Source of the DNA: CAZDBA01 sp964503615
GTDB taxonomy: Bacteria; Planctomycetota; Planctomycetia; Pirellulales; Pirellulaceae
Assembly (NCBI GenBank): GCA_964503615.1
Contig: CAZDBA010000088.1
Coordinates: 1 to 21,715 of the forward strand
Direction of reading: 5' to 3'
DNA: 21,715 nt
The position numbers and the translations under genes were made by a program. The notes under the pieces are model-generated. The model saw nothing but the letters and a program-made list of their open reading frames with translations, did no database searches and was not told the DNA's origin. This document shows positions 7,531 to 13,542 of this stretch, one piece after another; position 1 is the stretch's first letter, and every line of letters starts with the position of its first letter.

Positions 7531-9156
7531 ATGACTAAACATATTTTCGTCACCGGCGGCGTCGTCAGCTCACTCGGTAAAGGATTGACAAGTGCTTCGA
7601 TAGGAATGTTGCTGGAACAACGGGGACTAAAAGTCAAAATGCAAAAGCTGGATCCGTACATCAACGTTGATCCAGGCACCATGAGTCCCTACCAGCATGG
7701 CGAGGTTTACGTTCTGGACGACGGGAGCGAAACCGATCTTGATCTTGGGCACTACGAGCGATTTACCAACGGACCGTTGACTCGTGATTCGAATTATACG
7801 ACCGGCCAGATTTACCTGAACGTTATTGAGAAAGAACGACGAGGAGAGTTCCTTGGGAAAACGGTTCAGGTCATCCCTCACATCACTAACGAAATTAAAA
7901 ACTGTATCGCGAAACTGCGTGATGAAGATACAGATGTTGTGATCACGGAAATTGGTGGAACCGTTGGTGATATCGAAAGCCAGCCGTTTTTGGAAGCGAT
8001 TCGTCAGTTCTCTTTGGACTATGGAAAAGAGAATTGTCTTTACATCCACCTTACTCTCGTCCCGTACTTAAAAGTTGCTGGCGAATTAAAGACGAAACCT
8101 ACTCAGCATTCAGTGGGGCAGCTTCGCCAAATCGGTATTCAGCCCGATATTCTGATTTGCCGAACGGAGCGAGAATTGCCGCCGGCGGAGCGTGAAAAGA
8201 TTGCGTTGTTCTGCAATATGCCAGTCAATTCGGTGATCGAAGAACGTGACAAAGATTTTTCGATTTACGAAGTGCCATTAAGCTTGGTTGATCATGGCTT
8301 GGACGAGTTGATCGTCAAGAAACTTGGCCTGCCGTTCAGAACGGTTGACTTGGACGCTTGGCGCGACTTGTTGCACCGATTGCGAAACCCTGAAACCGAG
8401 ATCAGCATCGCGGTAGTCGGTAAATATGCCGAGCACAAAGATGCTTACAAATCGATCTACGAGTCAATCGACCATGCTGGGATGGCCAATCATGCCCAAA
8501 TCCGCGTCGGTCGTATTCTCAGTGAGGAAGTCGAACGCGAAGGGCCCGAGAGGGTCTTGTCCGGCTATGACGGAATCCTGATTCCTGGTGGATTCGGTGA
8601 ACGTGGTACCGAGGGCAAGGTTGATGCGATCCGTTTCGCTCGCGAAAAAAAGATTCCGTTCTTGGGGATTTGTCTGGGAATGCAATGTGCGGTTATCGAG
8701 TTCGCCCGTAACGTTTGTGGGCTGACCGGTGCCAATTCGACTGAGTTCGATAAAGATACTCCGCATCCCGTTATCGGTTTGTTGGATGAACAGCAGAATA
8801 TCACCAATAAAGGCGGTACGATGCGGTTGGGGGCTCAGGTTTCCGATATTGTTCCGGGCACGAAATCTCATGAATGCTACGGTGAACGACAAATCAACGA
8901 ACGTCATCGCCATCGTTACGAATTCAATAATAAATTCCGACAACAGTTGCAGGCTCATGGGTTGGTGATCGCTGCGACAAGTAAAAACGACAGCTTGGTT
9001 GAGATTGTCGAGCTGCAGGACCACCCTTGGTTTGTTGCGGTCCAGTACCATCCGGAATTCAAATCAAAACCGACAGCGGCACATCCACTGTTCTCCGGAT
9101 TTATTCAGGCAGCAACTCGACGCTCTCCAGGGGCTGTTGCAGAGCCCGCTGTTTAG
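7531..9156 (+). CDS. pyrG: CTP synthase (glutamine-hydrolysing)
   Basis: Converts UTP to CTP using ATP and ammonia from glutamine. 541 residues, full length. Amidoligase domain: FVTGGVVSSLGKGL (6-19) with the P-loop, then DPYINVDPGTMSPYQHGEV (41-59), EIGGTVGDIES (140-150) and KTKPTQHSV (187-195). Class I glutaminase domain from about 292: IPGGFGERG (351-359), nucleophile C381 in GICLGMQ, and the H507/E509 pair in QYHPEF. All catalytic residues are present. The 146-base leader after kdsB has a pyrimidine-rich stretch just before the gene but no recognisable attenuator. A dyad lies just after the stop (9165-9211). Cotranscription with kdsB is likely but not shown. Confidence 0.97.
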   Translation: MTKHIFVTGGVVSSLGKGLTSASIGMLLEQRGLKVKMQKLDPYINVDPGTMSPYQHGEVYVLDDGSETDLDLGHYERFTNGPLTRDSNYTTGQIYLNVIEKERRGEFLGKTVQVIPHITNEIKNCIAKLRDEDTDVVITEIGGTVGDIESQPFLEAIRQFSLDYGKENCLYIHLTLVPYLKVAGELKTKPTQHSVGQLRQIGIQPDILICRTERELPPAEREKIALFCNMPVNSVIEERDKDFSIYEVPLSLVDHGLDELIVKKLGLPFRTVDLDAWRDLLHRLRNPETEISIAVVGKYAEHKDAYKSIYESIDHAGMANHAQIRVGRILSEEVEREGPERVLSGYDGILIPGGFGERGTEGKVDAIRFAREKKIPFLGICLGMQCAVIEFARNVCGLTGANSTEFDKDTPHPVIGLLDEQQNITNKGGTMRLGAQVSDIVPGTKSHECYGERQINERHRHRYEFNNKFRQQLQAHGLVIAATSKNDSLVEIVELQDHPWFVAVQYHPEFKSKPTAAHPLFSGFIQAATRRSPGAVAEPAV

Positions 9157-9164
9157 ATAGAAGT

Positions 9165-9211
9165 CATTTCAAGACCTGTCTTCGCCAAGAGGTCAGTTGT
9201 ATTTTGAAATG
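9165..9211 (+). other. Compound hairpin between pyrG and the DUF1844 gene
   Basis: CATTTCAA + GACCT (9165-9177) pairs with AGGTC (9190-9194) and TTGAAATG (9204-9211), leaving a 9-base bulge on the right arm. It begins 8 bases after the pyrG stop and ends 46 bases before the next start. It may affect read-through or stability. There is no trailing T-run, so it is not a clear intrinsic terminator. Confidence 0.35.
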
Positions 9212-9257
9212 AATCCCACTACGAAAGAAACCGTTGGAAGAGTAGGAGGTTAATACC

Positions 9258-9812
9258 ATGAGTAATTCAGACGAATCAGAACCTAAGATCATCGTTGATG
9301 ACGATTGGAAGACTCAGGTTCAAGCCGAAAAGGAAGCACTGAAAGAAAAGGAAGCAAAAGAGAAAGAAGAGACTCCCAGTGACTCCGCGGACGATGTGGG
9401 AGGCGAAGCAAGTACCGCTTCCGGCGAAATGGGGCAGGCTGCTGAAGAACTTCCTGAACGCGATTTTCCGCCGGCTTCGTTTTCGATGCTGGTGACGACT
9501 TTGTCGGCGCAAGCGATGACCGCATTGGGATTCTTTCCCGATCCCTCTGGCGAAAGTAAACCAAACCGCGCGATGGCAAAACACTTTATCGATACACTGG
9601 GTGTGCTGGAAGAAAAAACAGTTGGAAACCTGGACGATGAAGAAAAGAACATGCTGAGCGAAACGCTGCATCAATTGAGAATGGCGTTCATCACACCGCC
9701 TCANNNNNNNNNNNNNNNNNNNNNNNNNNNNNNNNNNNNNNNNNNNNNNNNNNNNNNNNNNNNNNNNNNNNNNNNNNNNNNNNNNNNNNNNNNNNNNNNN
9801 NNNCCCCAATAA
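9258..9812 (+). CDS. DUF1844 domain protein, 3' end interrupted by an assembly gap
   Basis: Function unknown; small DUF1844 proteins are common in planctomycetes and other bacteria. Start ATG 9258 has AGGAGG at 9244-9249. 148 codons are readable before the gap. Residues 1-70 are acidic and lysine-rich (repeated EKE) and probably disordered or coiled. The DUF1844 core follows, with FSMLVTTLSAQAMTALGFF, then LDDEEKNMLSETLHQLRMAF near the end. No signal peptide is present. The readable part ends in Thr-Pro-Pro at 9702, next to 100 Ns of unknown true length. The bases after the gap read Pro-Gln-stop at 9804-9812 in the same frame, so the stop may be there, but this frame match relies on the nominal gap size. 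Probably the third gene of the kdsB-pyrG group. Confidence 0.8.
   Translation: MSNSDESEPKIIVDDDWKTQVQAEKEALKEKEAKEKEETPSDSADDVGGEASTASGEMGQAAEELPERDFPPASFSMLVTTLSAQAMTALGFFPDPSGESKPNRAMAKHFIDTLGVLEEKTVGNLDDEEKNMLSETLHQLRMAFITPPXXXXXXXXXXXXXXXXXXXXXXXXXXXXXXXXXXPQ
9704..9803. other. Assembly gap (100 Ns)
   Basis: Exactly 100 Ns, the usual placeholder for a gap of unknown size. It interrupts or follows the C-terminal end of the DUF1844 gene. Confidence 0.98.
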
Positions 9813-9841
9813 ATTAGAACCGAATTAATGTTCTGGTTTGC

Positions 9842-9901
9842 GACGCGGGCGAGGATTTTCTTTTCAACAACTTATTCGATTGGATTCCTCGCTAACGCGT
9901 C
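9842..9901. terminator. Bipartite hairpin between convergent genes, possible bidirectional terminator
   Basis: GACGCG (9842-9847) and GCGAGGA (9849-9855) pair with TCCTCGC (9886-9892) and CGCGTC (9896-9901), a near-continuous 13-bp stem with a 30-base loop. It lies between the end of the DUF1844 gene and the end of the leftward DUF1501 gene. The position suits transcription termination from both sides, but there is no classical T-tract. Confidence 0.4.
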
Positions 9902-9934
9902 GGGTTTCCATTGCGATTTCGGACTGTTTCGATT

Positions 9935-11203
9935 TTAGCCAAGCAGCTCGGTGATCACTTTTCCGCTATTGGCGATTTTCATTGGCCGACCGCTGCGGCT
10001 GGTAAAGTTTGTTTCCAGTGAAATGCCCATCGCTTTGCAAACGGTGGCCATCAAGTCCTCAGACGAATACGCTTGTCCTTCGACACGTGTTCCATCCTCA
10101 TTCGTTTTACCGATTGCGATACCGGGTGTCATACCCGCTCCGCCAGCGACAACACTCCAGCTTCGTGCCCAGTGGTCTCGTCCTCCGTTTCCATTGATCC
10201 GAGGCGTTCGACCGAACTCACCCATCCAGATCACGGCGACATCATCGTACATCCCGCGCTCGTAAAGATCTTCAACGAGTGCACTCATCGCACGGTCGAG
10301 TGTTGGAAGACGTTGGTCGCTGAGGGTGGTAAAGATGTTTTGGTGATTGTCCCATCCGCCCAAGCTGACCTCAACAAACGGCACGCCTTGCTCAACCAAT
10401 CGTCGGGCCATCAGACAACCACGGCCAAAACCGCTGTCACCGTATCGTTCTTTGACTGAGTCTGGCTCTGAGTTTACTCGGAACGCTTCCATCTGTTTGC
10501 TGGTCATCAGGTCCAGCGTCTTGTTCAGAACTTTTGCATGTTCTTCCGCAGAGACTCCGCGATTGTCGTTGATGAATCCTTTTTCAAGCAGGCTCAAAGC
10601 CTGCATGCGTTGAGTCAAACGATCCGGCTCGATGCCCATCTTCAGGTTGCGCACCTGACCGTTGTTGTTCACGCTAAACGGAGCGTAAGCCATTCCCAAA
10701 AAGCCAGGCCCAACACTTCCACCACCGACGGAGATGAATGGTGGGATTTCCAGATCGGAGCGGGATGCGGCCAACTCGTGAGCGATAACGGAACCATAAC
10801 TCGGATGGTTAATGTTCGGGTTTGGAACGTAACCGGTGTGCATGTAGTATCGGCCACGCGTGTGATCCGCTTCGCGAGTACTCATCGAACGGACGATCGA
10901 CATCTTGTCCATTTGCTTGGCCATCATCGGCATGTGTTCGCAAATCTGCATGTCGCCGTTAGTTGCAATTGGCTGGAAGGGACCGCCCGTGGACGAGCCA
11001 GGCTTCATATCCCAGATGTCGATTGTTGAGGGGCCACCCCCCATCCACAACAGGATCGCTGCCTTGCGATTCTTTTTGAGAGTCGCTGAATTTGCATAAA
11101 GCGTGTTGCCCATCGCCAATGCCGTTCCTGCCATCGCGGACGCGCCGGCAAGGTGGTTCATGAAATGGCGTCGACTCATTCCCTTGGGGGTGCGATAGTC
11201 CAT
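9935..11203 (-). CDS. DUF1501 protein with Tat signal
   Basis: Member of the planctomycete DUF1501 family, which has an alkaline-phosphatase/sulfatase-like fold; substrate unknown. 422 residues from ATG 11203, chosen because GAGGAA (11209-11214) sits 5 bases upstream and the twin-arginine motif SRRHFM falls at residues 10-15, followed by an Ala/Gly-rich hydrophobic stretch to about 32. An upstream in-frame ATG at 11275 would put 24 extra residues before the signal. Seen: LLWMGGGPSTIDIWDMKPG (51-69), GEFGRTP (328-334) and GRDHW (341-345), all usual in the family. It should be exported folded to the periplasm. It lies 147 bases downstream of the DUF1549/DUF1553 gene, the standard pairing, and the two probably act in one pathway, perhaps on complex polysaccharides. 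Confidence 0.93.
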   Translation of the reverse strand: MDYRTPKGMSRRHFMNHLAGASAMAGTALAMGNTLYANSATLKKNRKAAILLWMGGGPSTIDIWDMKPGSSTGGPFQPIATNGDMQICEHMPMMAKQMDKMSIVRSMSTREADHTRGRYYMHTGYVPNPNINHPSYGSVIAHELAASRSDLEIPPFISVGGGSVGPGFLGMAYAPFSVNNNGQVRNLKMGIEPDRLTQRMQALSLLEKGFINDNRGVSAEEHAKVLNKTLDLMTSKQMEAFRVNSEPDSVKERYGDSGFGRGCLMARRLVEQGVPFVEVSLGGWDNHQNIFTTLSDQRLPTLDRAMSALVEDLYERGMYDDVAVIWMGEFGRTPRINGNGGRDHWARSWSVVAGGAGMTPGIAIGKTNEDGTRVEGQAYSSEDLMATVCKAMGISLETNFTSRSGRPMKIANSGKVITELLG

Positions 11204-11208
11204 CTTGT

Positions 11209-11214
11209 TTCCTC
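11209..11214 (-). promoter_or_regulatory. Ribosome binding site selecting the 11203 start
   Basis: GAGGAA on the minus strand, 5 bases before ATG 11203. It favours this start over the in-frame ATG at 11275 and places the Tat motif near the N-terminus. Confidence 0.6.
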
Positions 11215-11350
11215 GAAAAGTTGCGTTTTGAATCGTCCAGAGGTTGGGGTGGGCGTGAGAAAAGTTCGGGTGCAAAGAACAAAGCTCACATGCAATTATA
11301 TCTTTTATTCACACGGTTTTTCGTTGTAAAAGTTGCGAATGCCACCTTTT

Positions 11351-13021
11351 TTAATGGTTAAAGATGAACTCGTTGCTGTTAAGCACGACCCACCATAGAT
11401 CTTTGAGAGCTTCTGCTGCGTTGCCGTTACGCGCTTCCAGGAACTGTTCGGCAAGTCTCAGTTCCCGCGCGGTAGGCAGTCGAGACAGGCCCGCTTCGAA
11501 TAGATAGTTCACGCGTTGTTCGTCTTTGAGTTTTTTGTCTTCCAACAGGTTACTGATCAACGTCCCACGTTTCGTAGAAGTTGCTTCTTTGATCATGTCG
11601 CCGTTAAACATCATCAGGACCTGCGGGATGGTTCCGTTGAAGGTTGTTACTTCGTCACCTTCGTCCGTGCCGAATGCGGTGGAAAACTGTTGCAGCCAAC
11701 GGTTTTTCATTTCCTCTTGTTTCTCGTAGTTGCCTGTGCCCTGCCCTGCTTCGGTTGCGACCTGTAACGATTCAAACAGCTCTTCGGCACGCATCTGTCG
11801 CAAGTAGAAATGCGAGAACTTTGGCAGCTCGCCCAGTAAGGGATCGTCTTTCTTGTTGGAACTGTTCCGTCGGCTGGACAAGCTATAAGGACGACTTAGC
11901 ACGATCCATTTCATCAGCTTGCGAAGATCATATGACTCACTGGCAAACTCCTGGGCCAAGTAGTCCAACAGCTCAGGGTTGCTCGGCAAGTTATGTGGGC
12001 CAAGGTCGTCCAAGGGCTTGGTAAACCCGTAGCCCAAAAAGTGAGCCCAAGTCCGATTGGCAATCGCTTTTGAAAAGTACTCTGAATTGGTGACCATGTC
12101 AGCCAATTTCTCACGTCGATTTACCACGTTCACGTAACCACTGGTCTCAATTTCAGTCCCGTCGATAAAGACCGGATACGCGACTTTCGTTAGGCCGTTT
12201 CGAAGTTCGTAAAACAAAGCAGCGTCGTTGATGTCTCGATTTTCACCTCGAAAGTCTTGGTCGGTCAGAGTTGCCCCTGCGTCTGGGCCCATTGCTGCGT
12301 TCGCATTAAATGCACGTGCTTGGCGATAGAAAGCGTTGAACTCCCAGTACTTCTGCTGTTTCCAATCATTAAACGGGTGGTTGTGGCATTGGGTGCATTG
12401 AACTTGCACACCTAGAAACAGCTTGCTCGTTTGAGCTGTGGCCTGACTGGCATTCTCTTCGTTGACTTTGTCGATCAGAAAATTTGTCGCGCCGTTGAAT
12501 GATTTGGAACCGGGGGTTGTGGTGCCGGTAGCCGTAATTAATTCGCTGACCATGCGATCATACGGTTTGCCTCGGGCAAACGAATCACGCAAGTATTTTT
12601 GCATCCCGGCGCGGCTGATCATCGAGTTGTTGTCGTTTCCGCCAGTTCGACCAATTAAGAGATTGGTCCAGATCGTTGTCCAGTTCCGAGCGAACTCTTC
12701 GGTGTACTCGTCGCTGTACATCAGTTTTTCGACTAGCTTTTCACGCTTGTCGGGGCTTTTGTCACCCACAAAATCTCGTAGCTCATCGACTTTGGGAATG
12801 CGGCCCAAGAGATCAAGGTGGACCCGCCGACACCATTCGCGTTCCGTGGCTGGCTTGGAAGGCGTGATATCGAAATCGGTCCAGACGGTTTCGACCATCT
12901 GGTTGATTTTCTCGACCTGAGGATGCTTTGAAGGTTCCTCCGCAATTCCCAGATCTGACAGGAAGAATAGGGCGAGAATCGGAAATAGGTAAATCGGGAG
13001 CGTTTTGGGGACGAGACTCAT
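11351..13021 (-). CDS. DUF1549/DUF1553 exported protein (planctomycete PSCyt2/PSD1 type)
   Basis: Planctomycete-typical exported protein of unknown activity. 556 residues from ATG 13021, chosen over ATG 13054 because AAAGGA lies just upstream and the product then begins with a Sec signal peptide (hydrophobic about 8-24, likely cleaved near GIA-EE). DUF1549 covers about 35-245 and includes REWCRRVHLDLLGRIP and a CTQCHNHPFNDW motif with C209, C212 and H213. That CxxCH could bind haem c or a metal and is usual in this family. DUF1553 fills the C-terminal half (NRTWAHFLGYG, SNPELLDYLAQEF, LSRPY). Larger relatives carry an extra N-terminal cytochrome-like domain, which is absent here. First gene of a two-gene leftward unit with DUF1501. 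Confidence 0.92.
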   Translation of the reverse strand: MSLVPKTLPIYLFPILALFFLSDLGIAEEPSKHPQVEKINQMVETVWTDFDITPSKPATEREWCRRVHLDLLGRIPKVDELRDFVGDKSPDKREKLVEKLMYSDEYTEEFARNWTTIWTNLLIGRTGGNDNNSMISRAGMQKYLRDSFARGKPYDRMVSELITATGTTTPGSKSFNGATNFLIDKVNEENASQATAQTSKLFLGVQVQCTQCHNHPFNDWKQQKYWEFNAFYRQARAFNANAAMGPDAGATLTDQDFRGENRDINDAALFYELRNGLTKVAYPVFIDGTEIETSGYVNVVNRREKLADMVTNSEYFSKAIANRTWAHFLGYGFTKPLDDLGPHNLPSNPELLDYLAQEFASESYDLRKLMKWIVLSRPYSLSSRRNSSNKKDDPLLGELPKFSHFYLRQMRAEELFESLQVATEAGQGTGNYEKQEEMKNRWLQQFSTAFGTDEGDEVTTFNGTIPQVLMMFNGDMIKEATSTKRGTLISNLLEDKKLKDEQRVNYLFEAGLSRLPTARELRLAEQFLEARNGNAAEALKDLWWVVLNSNEFIFNH

Positions 13022-13025
13022 AGAT

Positions 13026-13031
13026 TCCTTT
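13026..13031 (-). promoter_or_regulatory. Ribosome binding site selecting the 13021 start
   Basis: AAAGGA on the minus strand, 4 bases before ATG 13021. It supports the start that exposes the signal peptide at the N-terminus. Confidence 0.5.
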
Positions 13032-13154
13032 ACCTGAAAAATTCTTTGATACAAATATGATCGACTGAAATTTGTCTCCAGTAAACCCTTTTCGCCTCTC
13101 AGTTGAGTGTATTAAAATGAAACACTGTTCAATTTTGATTCACCCATAATAAAA

Positions 13155-13183
13155 CAAGCCGCAGCTTTAATGGCTGCGGCTTG
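13155..13183 (-). terminator. Strong hairpin with T-rich tail on the minus strand
   Basis: A perfect 11-bp stem, CAAGCCGCAGC (13155-13165) and GCTGCGGCTTG (13173-13183), with a 7-base loop. Read leftward, it is followed at once by TTTTATTAT, as in an intrinsic terminator. On the plus strand the following bases are less T-rich (CTTTCGG, with a T6 run only 15 bases later). It lies 134 bases upstream of the DUF1549 start, so it could end a small leftward RNA or act as a leader attenuator. Confidence 0.6.
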
Positions 13184-13214
13184 CTTTCGGTATAATAGAT
13201 TTTTTACAATAGCG

Positions 13215-13248
13215 GCCTAGTCTGCCCACAAAAGCGAGCAGACTAGGC
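13215..13248. other. Perfect 11-bp hairpin in the divergent region
   Basis: GCCTAGTCTGC (13215-13225) pairs with GCAGACTAGGC (13238-13248) around a 12-base loop. No T-tract follows on either side. Probably part of the same structured RNA as its neighbours. Confidence 0.45.
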
Positions 13249-13268
13249 ACTGCCTCGTCTCTGTTCCG

Positions 13269-13308
13269 CTTTAATCTCACACTGTTAGGTGTGATCTTAA
13301 AAGCGAAC
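13269..13308. other. Imperfect extended hairpin in the divergent region
   Basis: Core TCACAC/GTGTGA around TGTTAG, extended on both sides by the CGCTTTAA and TTAAAAGCG arms with one or two mismatches, for an imperfect stem of about 16 bp. Both arms are symmetrical enough to be a protein-binding dyad or an RNA stem. Confidence 0.4.
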
Positions 13309-13437
13309 CACTTCCGAAAAAACTATAATGCAAAGGCCGTGCCAAAACTTGAGAATTTGCTTCTGTATGCAAATAAGGCTGGAAACATTCATTGTGAACG
13401 AAAAATGAGGTGGGTTTACCAAAAAACCGTTTTGAGT

Positions 13438-13460
13438 GGGAGAACTTAGAGAATTCTCCC
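13438..13460. other. 7-bp hairpin upstream of the SecA-like gene
   Basis: GGGAGAA (13438-13444) and TTCTCCC (13454-13460) with a 9-base loop, followed by GTTTAG. Weak as a terminator; probably part of the leader. Confidence 0.35.
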
Positions 13461-13495
13461 GTTTAGTCTAAGATACGTCGGAAAACTGGCTATTT

Positions 13496-13520
13496 GCCCA
13501 GCCTAAAAGGGTTGCTGGGC
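13496..13520 (+). promoter_or_regulatory. Leader hairpin just before the SecA-like gene
   Basis: GCCCAGC (13496-13502) and GCTGGGC (13514-13520) with an 11-base loop. It ends 6 bases before an ATG at 13527 and 22 bases before the TTG start at 13543, so it could influence initiation. No Shine-Dalgarno site is visible for either start. Confidence 0.4.
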
Positions 13521-13542
13521 GAAATCATGAAAAATAACGTGG

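Larger units (their letters stand above)
13055..13542. other. Long divergent intergenic region rich in hairpins
   Basis: Nearly 490 bases between the leftward DUF1549 gene and the rightward SecA-like gene. There is no credible protein gene apart from a 23-codon frame at 13527-13598. Five dyads are visible and listed separately: 13155-13183, 13215-13248, about 13269-13308, 13438-13460 and 13496-13520. A TATAAT is at 13191-13196 without a clear -35. The density suggests a structured leader RNA or small RNA gene. Confidence 0.55.

Noticed and set aside
8464..9051. 195-codon open frame antisense to pyrG
   Set aside because: The sense strand encodes a complete CTP synthase with all catalytic motifs; the antisense product has no recognisable domain.
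13191..13196. TATAAT as a promoter for a rightward small RNA
   Set aside because: No -35 match at 16-18 bases; the upstream bases are part of the strong hairpin.
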